NCBI GenBank assembly: GCA_046727175.1
Contig: JBKPCD010000164.1
Coordinates: 1-44,755 of the forward strand
Length of the DNA stretch: 44,755 bases
Origin: JBKPCD01 sp046727175
GTDB lineage: Bacteria; Acidobacteriota; Vicinamibacteria; Vicinamibacterales; 2-12-FULL-66-21
Direction of reading: 5' to 3'
A program made the position numbers and the translations under genes. Below, piece by piece: positions 33,541-41,331 of this stretch. Below the pieces are notes generated by a model, which made no database searches, was not told where the DNA came from, and saw nothing but the letters and a program-made list of their open reading frames with translations. Positions within the stretch are counted from its first letter, which is position 1, and each line of letters begins with the position of its first letter.

Positions 33541-35039
33541 CGAAGGACATCGAAACATTGAGAGGCCGCACGGCGCCGCTCGAGATGACCGCCGACGCAT
33601 TCCGCGATGCGGGTCACGCGCTCGTCGATCAGATCGCGCACTGGCTGGAGACGCTGCCCGACGGGCCGGTGACGCGTGATGAGTCGCCGACAGAGGTCCG
33701 GCGTGCGCTGAACGCAGCCGCCGGTTTGCCCGACTCCGGCACCGATGTGCGTCTGCTCCTCAGTGAGGCGGCGCAATTGCTGTTCCGCCATTCGCTTTTC
33801 AACGGCCATCCGCGTTTCTTCGGCTACATCACGTCGAGTCCGGCCCCGATCGGAGCGCTCGGCGATCTGCTGGCGTCGGCCGTGAATCCGAACGTCGGCG
33901 CCTGGCGGCTGGCGCCGCTTGCCACCGAGATCGAAGCGCAGACGGTTCGCTGGATTGCAGAGCTGATCGGGTTTCCTACCGATACCGGCGGGCTGCTGGT
34001 CAGCGGCGGCAACATGGCGAACTTCGTCTGCTTCCTCGCGGCACGGACTGCCAAAACAAGGACCGACGTGCGGACGACCGGCCTGCGATCGCTGTCGAGG
34101 CAGCTTCGCGTCTACGCGTCGACCGAAACGCACACCTGGATTCAGAAGGCCGCCGATCTGTTCGGCCTGGGCACCGACGCGATTCGATGGATCGCCGCTG
34201 ACGAGCAGCAACGGATGAACACCGATGCGCTCGAACGACAGATCGTTGCCGACACGAAAGGCGGAGATCAGCCGTTTCTGGTGGTCGGCACGGCGGGATC
34301 AGTCGGCACCGGTGTTGTCGATCCGCTGGCCGAGATCGCGGCAGTCTGCCAGCGCCATGACGTCTGGTTCCACGTGGACGGCGCGTACGGCGCGCTGGCA
34401 GCCCGCGTACCCGGAGCTCCCGAGAGTCTCCTTGCCGTGACTGATGCCGATTCGATCGCTGTGGATCCGCACAAATGGCTGTACGCACCGCTCGAGGCTG
34501 GTTGCGCGCTCGTGCGGCGTCCTGCCGATCTGCTGGGCACGTTTTCGTACCATCCGAGCTACTACCACTTCAACGACGAGGTGACGAACTATTTCGACTA
34601 CGGTCCGCAGAACTCTCGCGGCTTCCGTGCACTCAAGGTGTGGCTGGCGCTGCGGCTCGTCGGGAAGTCGGGATATCTGAAGATGATTGGGGACGACATC
34701 GCGCTCGCGCGGCAGCTTCACGCGCTCGTGCAGCAGCATCCGGAGTTCGAGGCGATGTCGCAGCACCTCAGCATCACCGCCTTTCGGTACGTCCCGCGCG
34801 ACCTTCGGTCGGCGCAGCAAACGCCGGAGGTTGAGGGGTACCTCGAGCGGCTGAATCAGGAAGTGCTGACCCGCGTCGAGCGGAGCGGCGAGGCGTTTCT
34901 TTCCAACGCAATGGTCGCCCGCCGATTCGCCCTCCGCGCGTGCATCGTCAACTTCCGCACCTCGCTGGCCGACATCGAAGCGCTGCCGCCATTGTTGTCA
35001 CGAATCGGCCGTGAGGCGGATCGCGCCATGAGAGAATAG
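33534..35039 (+). CDS. PLP-dependent group II (aromatic-L-amino-acid-type) decarboxylase
   Basis: A 501-residue fold-type I PLP enzyme. The Schiff-base lysine is Lys314 in VDPHKWLYAPLEAG, the cofactor-stacking histidine is His200 in STETHTW, and Asp282 in WFHVDGAYG holds the pyridine nitrogen. HPRFFGYITSSP near the N-terminus and SGGNMANFVCFLAAR are typical of the DOPA/tyrosine/tryptophan/glutamate decarboxylase group. Substrate cannot be chosen from sequence. The ATG overlaps the deacetylase end, and the last base of the stop codon is the first base of repeat copy 2. It is the last gene of the four-gene cluster. Confidence 0.88.
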   Translation: MLTKDIETLRGRTAPLEMTADAFRDAGHALVDQIAHWLETLPDGPVTRDESPTEVRRALNAAAGLPDSGTDVRLLLSEAAQLLFRHSLFNGHPRFFGYITSSPAPIGALGDLLASAVNPNVGAWRLAPLATEIEAQTVRWIAELIGFPTDTGGLLVSGGNMANFVCFLAARTAKTRTDVRTTGLRSLSRQLRVYASTETHTWIQKAADLFGLGTDAIRWIAADEQQRMNTDALERQIVADTKGGDQPFLVVGTAGSVGTGVVDPLAEIAAVCQRHDVWFHVDGAYGALAARVPGAPESLLAVTDADSIAVDPHKWLYAPLEAGCALVRRPADLLGTFSYHPSYYHFNDEVTNYFDYGPQNSRGFRALKVWLALRLVGKSGYLKMIGDDIALARQLHALVQQHPEFEAMSQHLSITAFRYVPRDLRSAQQTPEVEGYLERLNQEVLTRVERSGEAFLSNAMVARRFALRACIVNFRTSLADIEALPPLLSRIGREADRAMRE

Positions 35040-35149
35040 CAGGCCGCTGAAAAAACCGGCCTGATGGAAAATGGCAAATGGGAGATGGCAAATGCTAAGG
35101 TTTTTTCCATTGACCATCTGCCATTCAGGATGCGTTTTTCAGCATCCTG
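35039..35149. repeat. Dispersed hairpin repeat, copy 2
   Basis: About 111 bases in the same orientation as copy 1 at 31161. It keeps GCAGGCCGCTGAAAAAA at its left end (hairpin arms at 35040-35046 and 35057-35063) and the GATGG/AATGG units in the middle. The right hairpin is slightly longer: CAGGATGC (35126-35133) with GCATCCTG (35142-35149) around GTTTTTCA, a perfect eight-base stem. The middle TTTTTTCCATT can pair with the upstream AATGG units. It sits between converging genes, where a bidirectional terminator would be useful. Confidence 0.75.
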
Positions 35150-35166
35150 TTGGAAGGAGATGATGG

Positions 35167-37578
35167 TCACTCGACGCGCAAGGCGACGATCGGATCGATC
35201 CTGGCGGCGCGTCGAGCAGGAACGAGGGTGGCGAGGAGCGCCGCGCTGGCGAGCGCCGCCAGGCTGATAGCAAGCGATTTCCCGTCGTGCGGCGTCACTC
35301 CGAAGAGCATTCCCGACAGCCCGGGCGCCAACATCACGGCGATGGCCGTTCCAGCCGCAAGGCCGCCCAGCACCGGTGCCACACCATTGCGCAGCACGAG
35401 GCCAGTTACGTCGCGACGGGATGCGCCGAGCGCACTCCGAATGCCGATCTCACGCGTCCGTGCTGTGACCGTGAACGCCGAGACGGCGTAGACACCGACC
35501 ACCGCAAGGAGGAGAGCGGAAGCCGCGAACGCTCCGACCAGTTGCAGGTTGAATCGCCGCGAAGCGAGCGTGCCTCCGAGCCATTGATCCATGCTGCGTA
35601 CGAACGACGCCGGGACGGCAGGGTCGACAGCGGCGATCTCGCGCCGTACGGCATTGGCCGCTGCGAGCGGTGCTCCGTCGGTCTGCACCACCCAATACAT
35701 GTTGTTCGCCAGCCAGATGGTCGTCGGGTCGGGAACTTGTCCGATCGGCACGTACACCTCGATCGTGGCTTCTTTCTCGAGGCCGAAGTGCCTCACGTCG
35801 CCGACGACTCCAACGATCTGTACTTCTCGCGGCACCTTCTCTCCATCCACCAGCCGCATGCGGCTGCCGACGGGGTCGCGGTCGTGAAAGTACTGACGCG
35901 CGAATGTCTCGTTGATGATTGCAACCGGCGCCGAGCCGCTGCGATCCGACGCATCGAACGCGCGCCCACTGCGTACCGGGATGTCGAGCACGCGAAAGTA
36001 ATGCGGCGTGATCATCCGGTAGTGCGCTTCGGGCGCATCTTTCGCGATGACGCCGTCCACGAAGAACGCCGCGGTGGCGAGGTAGCCGTTCATCGGCACG
36101 ACGTTGGCTGCCGCGACGGCGCGAACGCCGGGGAGCGACGCGATTCTGGGCTGCACCTGGTTGGCGAACTGGTCGATCGCCGCGTGTCCACCGTATCGCG
36201 CGCGCGGCAACGACAGCCGAATGGTCAGGACCTGCGAGGGGCGGAACCCCGGATCGACCGCCTGCACGTGCTGGAAGCTGCGCGTGAGGAGCGAAGCGGT
36301 CATGAGCAAAACGGTCGACAGGGCGATCTCCGCGAACACGAGCCCGGCACGAATGCCGGTGCCGCCGGGGCTCGAGCCGCGCTCGCCTTGTTGCAGCGCG
36401 TCACGCAGATCGCGGCGCGAGGCCTGCAGTGCCGGCGCGATGCCGATGATCAGGCTGGTACCAAGCGCCACCACGAGCGTGAACGCGGCGACAGACCAAT
36501 CGATCCCGATTTCGGCTGTACGCGGCAGAGCCGCGGGCCCGGCCGCGACCAGCGCGTCGATCAACGTCCGGGCGACGACCAGACCCAGCGCGCCGCCGAT
36601 GACGCCGAGGATGACCGATTCGCCCAGGACGTGGGCGACGATTCGGCCGCGGGAAGCGCCGAGCGCGGCGCGAACGGCGAGCTCCTGCCGATGCCCCGTG
36701 GCACGGACGAGGAACAGGCTGGCGATGTTTGCGCACGCCACGAGGAGGACGAGCACGACGGCTCCGAGGAGCATTCGCAGCATCGGCGCGGACCGGCCGG
36801 TCATCTCTTCGTGCAGCGACACGAGCCGGATCGCCGTGTCGGCGCCGTGGGAGTCGGGGTACTCGGCGCGCATCCGCCGGCCAATCACGGCGAGATCGTC
36901 GTTGGCTTGCGCCGCCGTGATGCCTGGCTTCAGTCGCGCAATCACGCGCAGAAATCCCTGCGCCCGGTTACCGCGCCGCGGGTCGGTTGCGGGCGAATAC
37001 GGCACGACGATCTCCGCATCGCGAATGAGAGAAACGAAGTCCGGCCGCAGCACGCCCACAATCGTGAACGCTTCGCCGTTCAGAACGATCGATTGCCCGA
37101 CGGTGTCGGCCGCGCCCCCGAAATACCGCTGCCAGACGCCATGACCGATGAGGGCCGACGGACGCTGTTCGTCATCTGACTGCAGCGGCCGACCGAGCCG
37201 GACCTGCGCGCCCGTGACCTCGAAATAGTTCGGCGATACGCGCATCGCAGAGAGTCGCTCGGCGTCTCCACGGCCCGTGAGGTTCGCGCTCCACCCGAAT
37301 ATCGAGGTCATGCCGTCCAACGTGTGGCTGGACTCCTTGAAGTCGTTCACATCCGGCAGCGATAAAGGCTGGCGATCGGTTCCCGGCCGCACGATCGTGA
37401 ACGTGATCAGGCGATCCGGGTCCGCGAGCGGCAGCGGACGGAGCAGGATCGCGCTCACGAGCGCGAACATCGCGGTATTCGCCCCGATTGCGAGCGCGAG
37501 CACGGTGACAACGCCGCCGGCAAACGCAGGCTGTCGCCGGACGCGGCGAACCATCTGCCAGAACTCAGTGAAGGGCAT
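35167..37578 (-). CDS. ADOP-type ABC permease (FtsX/MacB-like)
   Basis: An 803-residue permease with the same plan as the two at 16442-21573: QMVRRVRRQPAFAGG lead, first helix TVLALAIGANTAMFALV, MacB periplasmic domain, FtsX block (VACANIASLFLVRATGHRQELAVRAALGASRG), second periplasmic domain, and C-terminal FtsX block (TARTREIGIRSALGASRRDV) ending RRAARIDPIVALRVE. No ATPase gene is next to it. It opens with ATG at 37578; a 22-bp palindrome lies 40-61 bases upstream. Several long frames on the opposite strand are high-GC shadows. Confidence 0.9.
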   Translation of the reverse strand: MPFTEFWQMVRRVRRQPAFAGGVVTVLALAIGANTAMFALVSAILLRPLPLADPDRLITFTIVRPGTDRQPLSLPDVNDFKESSHTLDGMTSIFGWSANLTGRGDAERLSAMRVSPNYFEVTGAQVRLGRPLQSDDEQRPSALIGHGVWQRYFGGAADTVGQSIVLNGEAFTIVGVLRPDFVSLIRDAEIVVPYSPATDPRRGNRAQGFLRVIARLKPGITAAQANDDLAVIGRRMRAEYPDSHGADTAIRLVSLHEEMTGRSAPMLRMLLGAVVLVLLVACANIASLFLVRATGHRQELAVRAALGASRGRIVAHVLGESVILGVIGGALGLVVARTLIDALVAAGPAALPRTAEIGIDWSVAAFTLVVALGTSLIIGIAPALQASRRDLRDALQQGERGSSPGGTGIRAGLVFAEIALSTVLLMTASLLTRSFQHVQAVDPGFRPSQVLTIRLSLPRARYGGHAAIDQFANQVQPRIASLPGVRAVAAANVVPMNGYLATAAFFVDGVIAKDAPEAHYRMITPHYFRVLDIPVRSGRAFDASDRSGSAPVAIINETFARQYFHDRDPVGSRMRLVDGEKVPREVQIVGVVGDVRHFGLEKEATIEVYVPIGQVPDPTTIWLANNMYWVVQTDGAPLAAANAVRREIAAVDPAVPASFVRSMDQWLGGTLASRRFNLQLVGAFAASALLLAVVGVYAVSAFTVTARTREIGIRSALGASRRDVTGLVLRNGVAPVLGGLAAGTAIAVMLAPGLSGMLFGVTPHDGKSLAISLAALASAALLATLVPARRAARIDPIVALRVE

Positions 37579-37617
37579 GTTCGAAGCCTACGGCCGCCGC
37601 CGCGCTATTACGAAGCT

Positions 37618-37639
37618 CATTGTTTTCATGAAAACGATG
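37618..37639. promoter_or_regulatory. 22-bp palindrome upstream of the ADOP permease
   Basis: CATTGTTTTCATGAAAACGATG has a perfect 14-base palindromic core, GTTTTCATGAAAAC (37622-37635), and outer CAT/ATG arms with one mismatched pair. It is markedly AT-rich for this genome. It lies 40 bases before the minus-strand permease ATG and about 250 bases before the divergent D-aminopeptidase. It is a good candidate operator for a dimeric repressor such as a MarR-, PadR- or TetR-type protein; none is encoded next to it. Confidence 0.5.
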
Positions 37640-37884
37640 AATTTGAATCATGGGCGTGCGACCGGCGTGGCATTTCCTGCCCGGCTCACGTTACGATTCC
37701 GCGATTCCCATGGCGCTTCCGAGAACCCGTCTGTCTCCGTCCGTCGCAAACGTTGCCGTCGGCTTCGAGAGCGTCGCGCGTCTGCTGAAGGCCAGGACGT
37801 GTGGGTACGCTCGGCCGTGATCATCGCGTTGGGGCAGCGATGGCGGAACATGTGATGTGATCAGTCGAACAAGACGGAGCGAGC
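37640..37884. other. Leader region between divergent permease and D-aminopeptidase genes
   Basis: No clear gene is present. A 35-codon frame from the ATG at 37710 (MALPRTRLSPSVANVAVGFE onward) follows a TACGAT hexamer by 11 bases but has no homology I recognise and no ribosome-binding site. The stretch must hold the promoter of the D-aminopeptidase gene, for which no strong -35/-10 pair was found. Confidence 0.4.
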
Positions 37885-38808
37885 ATGCGATTTCGATTCC
37901 CCGTCGTCGTGGCGCTGGCAATCCTTCTGTGGAGTGCGGGTCCCGCCGTGCGTCCCATTGGCAGTCAGTCACAGTCGCGCAAACTCAAAGTACACATCTC
38001 CGTGGACATGGAAGGCGTCGCGGGGGTCGTCACGGGCGACCAGCTCGGGCCGGCGGGATTCGAGTACGCGCGGTTTCGCGAGTTCATGACGCGCGAGGCG
38101 CTGACGGCGGTGGAGACGGCAAAAGCGGCAGGGGCAACGGAGCTCGTTGTCGCTGATTCACACGGTAACGGCGAAAACCTGCTCATCGACCAGTTCCCGC
38201 CCGACGTGAAAGTCGTCCGGTCGTGGCCGCGAGCGCTTGGCATGATGGCCGGCGTCGACGACAACGTCGACGCGGCGATCTTCATCGGCTACCACGCGAG
38301 CACGAACAACCCGGCCGGCGTCCGCGCCCACACATTCTCGAGCGCGAACCTCACGCGCGTCGCGCTCAACGGCGTCAATGTGACCGAAGGGGCCTGGAAT
38401 GCGGCGATCGCCGGCCACTTCAACGTGCCCGTCATCATGATGTCAGGAGACGACGCGGCGATTGCGGAAGTGCGGAAGGCCATCGGGAACATCGAAGCGG
38501 CCGAGACGAAGCGCGCACTCAGCTTTCACTCGGCGATCACCCTGACGCCGGCGGCGTCCGCCACGCTGATCGGCGACCGCGTTCGTGCCGCGCTCGGCCG
38601 TCTGAAGGAGTTCAAGCCGTACAAGGTAACCGAACCGGTGACGGTCGACGTGAGCTTCAAGAACTACCAGCCACCGCAGTTGCTTGCGCTGCTGCCGATG
38701 TTCGAGCGAACAGATTCACACTCGGTACGCTTTCGTGCCAGGGACATGGTGGAGGCGTCCAGCATCATGCAGTTCATCGGCGATTACCGCGCGGACATCA
38801 CACCATGA
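37885..38808 (+). CDS. Exported M55-family D-aminopeptidase (DppA-like)
   Basis: A 307-residue zinc peptidase with a signal peptide (RFPVVVALAILLWSAGPA), so it probably acts in the periplasm. All five zinc ligands expected from DppA can be placed with near-native spacing: Asp41 and Glu43 (SVDMEGVAG), His93 (ADSHGNGEN), His137 (IGYHAST) and Glu168 (NVTEGAWNA). DppA removes N-terminal D-amino acids from peptides; peptidoglycan-derived D-Ala peptides are a plausible substrate here. DppA itself is cytoplasmic and self-compartmentalising, so the signal peptide is a difference worth noting. GGAG lies seven bases before the ATG. Confidence 0.88.
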   Translation: MRFRFPVVVALAILLWSAGPAVRPIGSQSQSRKLKVHISVDMEGVAGVVTGDQLGPAGFEYARFREFMTREALTAVETAKAAGATELVVADSHGNGENLLIDQFPPDVKVVRSWPRALGMMAGVDDNVDAAIFIGYHASTNNPAGVRAHTFSSANLTRVALNGVNVTEGAWNAAIAGHFNVPVIMMSGDDAAIAEVRKAIGNIEAAETKRALSFHSAITLTPAASATLIGDRVRAALGRLKEFKPYKVTEPVTVDVSFKNYQPPQLLALLPMFERTDSHSVRFRARDMVEASSIMQFIGDYRADITP

Positions 38809-38861
38809 CGGGAGTGAAGCGATAATGAGTCGGCGGCAGACGAGCTCTCAGGGGAAGATGA

Positions 38862-39221
38862 ATGAGCAATTGGGAAGATGAAGTCAATCGTCACACGGCG
38901 GAACTCGTGAAGCTCACGATGAAGGCCGCCGACCAGGGACCGGACCCGTTACCCGAGGATGAAGTCGCGAAACTCGGAATGGTGATTGCGACCGAACGGC
39001 AGCTTCTGATCGATGCGATGAGCGGACTCCTTCGAGACGACGAACCGGAAGCGGCCGCGAGCCCCGGTGTGGCGGAATTCGATGCCGGCTTCATGTACGG
39101 ACTCGCGTTCGCTCGAGCTTTGGAAGACACCAGGATCGCGCTCGATCGTCTGAAGCGGGGCCGACTGCTGAGGCTCGCAAAGGGAACCGACAATAGATCG
39201 GCGGGTGAGGACAGCTCGTGA
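38862..39221 (+). CDS. Small hypothetical helical protein
   Basis: A 119-residue acidic protein, predicted mostly alpha-helical (VNRHTAELVKLTMKAADQG, ATERQLLIDAMSGLLRDD, MYGLAFARALEDTRIALDRL), with no signal peptide, membrane helix or cysteines. I do not recognise a family. AGGGGAAG precedes the ATG at a suitable distance, and the codon use matches its neighbours, so it is probably real. It is 53 bases downstream of the D-aminopeptidase and may share its transcript. Confidence 0.6.
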   Translation: MSNWEDEVNRHTAELVKLTMKAADQGPDPLPEDEVAKLGMVIATERQLLIDAMSGLLRDDEPEAAASPGVAEFDAGFMYGLAFARALEDTRIALDRLKRGRLLRLAKGTDNRSAGEDSS

Positions 39222-39311
39222 CCGCTCGCTGGCCTGAGACGTCGTCCCCCGAACCAGACACATTCAATCTGTTCGGCATCGGCGGCATCGTGCTATTGGT
39301 CAAGGCCGGCC

Positions 39312-40206
39312 CTAGCGCTTGGCTAGACCGAGCATCAAAGCGATACGCTTCGCGTGCAATTTTCGAGACGCACAAACCGCAAGGCCCAGGCCAACATACA
39401 ACAGTGAGGGCGGCTCGGGCACGGGCGCGGTCGGATCCGCGCGAACGAGCACCGTCCTGCCGTCGTCGAGACCGGCGCGAAACACCACCTGGCCGGCGTC
39501 GTTCAGCGAATAGCCGCCTCCAAATTCCAGCGAACCCACCCTGGAACCGAACAAGGGATCTCCACTGCCTATGACGCGATCAGCTGTCGGGTCCGGCCCA
39601 GTGAAAATACCAACGCCTCCTCCGTCTAGGACTGCCCGGAAAGCAATGACTCCATCAGAGTTGATTGACGGGAAGTCGAACACCAGATAGAGACCCAAGC
39701 TGTCGACGAAGGTCGTGATCGGGCCACCGTTGCCGGTGAAAATTCCAGTGCTGCCGTCCAGGTATGCGACGAACGCGACCGTTCCATTGGCGTTGATCGA
39801 GGGCGAGAAAATCGAACTGAAAGGACTCGCTCAGAAAAATCCCTTGTCCGCCGGCCTTCAGATACGCTTTGAAGGCGACGTCCCCGTCTCCGTCAGTCAG
39901 CGGCCCGGCTGCCAGGCCCGGGCCGAAAAAGTCGAACGGCGTTCCCGCAACATTGCTGGCGATCGTCGTCACGTTGCCGCCGCCGCCGCCGAAGATGCCT
40001 TCGACTCCCGCGCTCGTCCATGCCTGGAACGCGACTGCGCCCGCCCCGTTGACCGCTGGATAAATGTTGCTATTGAAAGCGGTGAGTGGACCACCGTCGG
40101 CGGCAATCAACGTAAAGTCGTAAGTGACCGCGGTGGCGTCAACGCGCGCGTGAGCAACAACCAAGAACGAGAGCACCGCGGGCATCGCAATCCAGCGCTT
40201 CTCCAT
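39312..40206 (-). pseudogene. PEP-CTERM surface/exported protein, broken by an internal deletion
   Basis: Two minus-strand frames form one protein. The first gives a signal peptide (MEKRWIAMPAVLSFLVVAHARVDA, cut near residue 22) and repeats with VNGAGAVAFQAW and DGDGDVAFKAYLKAGGQGIFL. The second carries SPSINANGTVAFVAYLDGS, PSINSDGVIAFRAVLDGG and SLNDAGQVVFRAGLDDG. It ends in a PEP-CTERM sorting signal: VPEPPSLLYVGLGLAVCA, then a basic SRKLHAKR. Such proteins are processed by an exosortase/archaeosortase-like enzyme, not seen here. The frames meet near 39825-39835. The repeat there is about 11 residues short, so a deletion of roughly 32-34 bases is likely. The ATG at 40206 has a GAGAG upstream; 40230 is an alternative. 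Confidence 0.75.
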
Positions 40207-40249
40207 GATGTCTCTCGACTTCCGGGGCATGATAGCTCCGCCCGCGGCG

Positions 40250-40270
40250 GAATACACGTAATGAGTATTC
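40250..40270. promoter_or_regulatory. Inverted repeat upstream of the PEP-CTERM gene
   Basis: GAATAC (40250-40255) and GTATTC (40265-40270) are perfect arms around a nine-base AT-rich spacer, in the promoter region of the minus-strand PEP-CTERM gene. No -24/-12 sigma-54 promoter, common for PEP-CTERM genes in other bacteria, was found. It is a candidate operator only. Confidence 0.35.
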
Positions 40271-40435
40271 GCGTAGGCCGCGAGTAGATCGTCGACGGAG
40301 ACGAGGCGACAGCTTGTCGTCGCTGACGTCCGGCGAACTGAGATGACACGACTTCAGGCGGGCGCGCAACGTGCCGCCGTCGCTGAGACCTGAGTCCTGG
40401 CGCGTCGCGGGTGTGCCGCCACTCCGGCAGTGAAC

Positions 40436-41080
40436 CTATTCCCCAAAGCGCTGGAAACGGTACGCGAGCTTCGGGCCTTCGTCCCCCTCGTAGGCAAGTT
40501 GTGCGACGAGGAGCGTGAACGGCTCAGTGTACCTCGCGATCCGCAGCGGTCCGGCGTCGACCGGATCGAAACCCACATCGCGGATCAGTTCCGCAGCGAC
40601 TTCTTTGGCGCTTTGGTGGTCTCCGCAATACACCAAAGAAGGCCGGCCGGCCTTGCGCCTCGCGTCGAAGACGCTGAACAACACCTCGCTGGGCACCGTA
40701 CCGAACGCCGCGACGACATGAGCCTTTCGAACCTTCTTTGCAAGCACCTCCGCGCCCGACGACGTGTGGGCGACGACGAGCGCAGTATCGTCCGCATTCA
40801 TCGGGAGCGAGCAGCTGACAATGACCCTGCCCGACACATCGCCTGCCTGTTTCAACACGTCGTCGACGCGCGACCAGTGCACGGCGAGGAGGAGTGCGTC
40901 CGCATCCCGTGCCGCGTCACTGGGTGTGCCGGCCCGGGCTTTCCCTTGGGCGTTGCGAGCGAGTCTCTTCAACTTCTGCTCGCTCCGCGCGTAGCTGAAT
41001 ACCACGGCATGCCCGGCACGCGCGAAGAGCGTCCCGAGCTTGCCACCCATCAGTCCGGAACCCAGAATGCCAACTCGCAT
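40436..41080 (-). CDS. F420/NADP-type oxidoreductase (Rossmann-fold)
   Basis: A 214-residue cytoplasmic dehydrogenase-like protein. It opens with a nucleotide-binding Rossmann strand-loop-helix (RVGILGSGLMGGKLGTLFA) and keeps the NADPH-dependent F420 reductase pattern: VFSYARS after strand 2, ADALLLAVHWSRVDDVL, VIVSCSLPMN, VVAAFGTVPSEVLF, and SLVYCGDHQSAKEVAAELI. The family includes F420H2:NADP reductases and uncharacterised NADP-binding proteins; whether this organism makes F420 cannot be seen here. GAGGAG lies six bases before the ATG at 41080. Confidence 0.82.
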   Translation of the reverse strand: MRVGILGSGLMGGKLGTLFARAGHAVVFSYARSEQKLKRLARNAQGKARAGTPSDAARDADALLLAVHWSRVDDVLKQAGDVSGRVIVSCSLPMNADDTALVVAHTSSGAEVLAKKVRKAHVVAAFGTVPSEVLFSVFDARRKAGRPSLVYCGDHQSAKEVAAELIRDVGFDPVDAGPLRIARYTEPFTLLVAQLAYEGDEGPKLAYRFQRFGE

Positions 41081-41320
41081 GCTGCTCCTCGATCACGCTG
41101 CGTCGACGCGAGGTACTCAGGCGTGCGCACGCCCGGAAGCTTATCTCAAACGTACGACGCGTTGGACGATTGCGATTACAGTTGGAATACAGTTACGGCA
41201 TTCATCTCCACGGGCTGGCGACCGGAGGCGAGTCAGTCACGAGAGGTCCATGCGATTCCTGTCTCGTAGCGATCGCAAGTCGTTTTCTCGATGCTGCGCC
41301 GATTCCGTTTCGCGTCGCTC

Positions 41321-41326
41321 TAGCTT
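41321..41326 (+). promoter_or_regulatory. -10-like TAGCTT before the alpha/beta hydrolase
   Basis: TAGCTT ends five bases before the ATG at 41332 with no ribosome-binding site between. It matches TANNNT only, so it is one of the weaker cases in the leaderless set. The 41081-41320 stretch upstream holds no gene; two copies of TACAGTT about 11 bases apart near 41172-41193 are the only feature noted. Confidence 0.3.
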
Positions 41327-41331
41327 GAACA

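Noticed and set aside
31161..35149. Composite transposon or integron formed by the two direct repeats
   Set aside because: No transposase or integrase lies between or next to the copies, and the repeats are too short and hairpin-rich to be insertion sequences; only passive mobility remains possible.
35287..37179. 630-residue plus-strand frame opposite the third ADOP permease
   Set aside because: Low-complexity Arg/His/Asp-rich translation without domains; the minus strand has both FtsX blocks.
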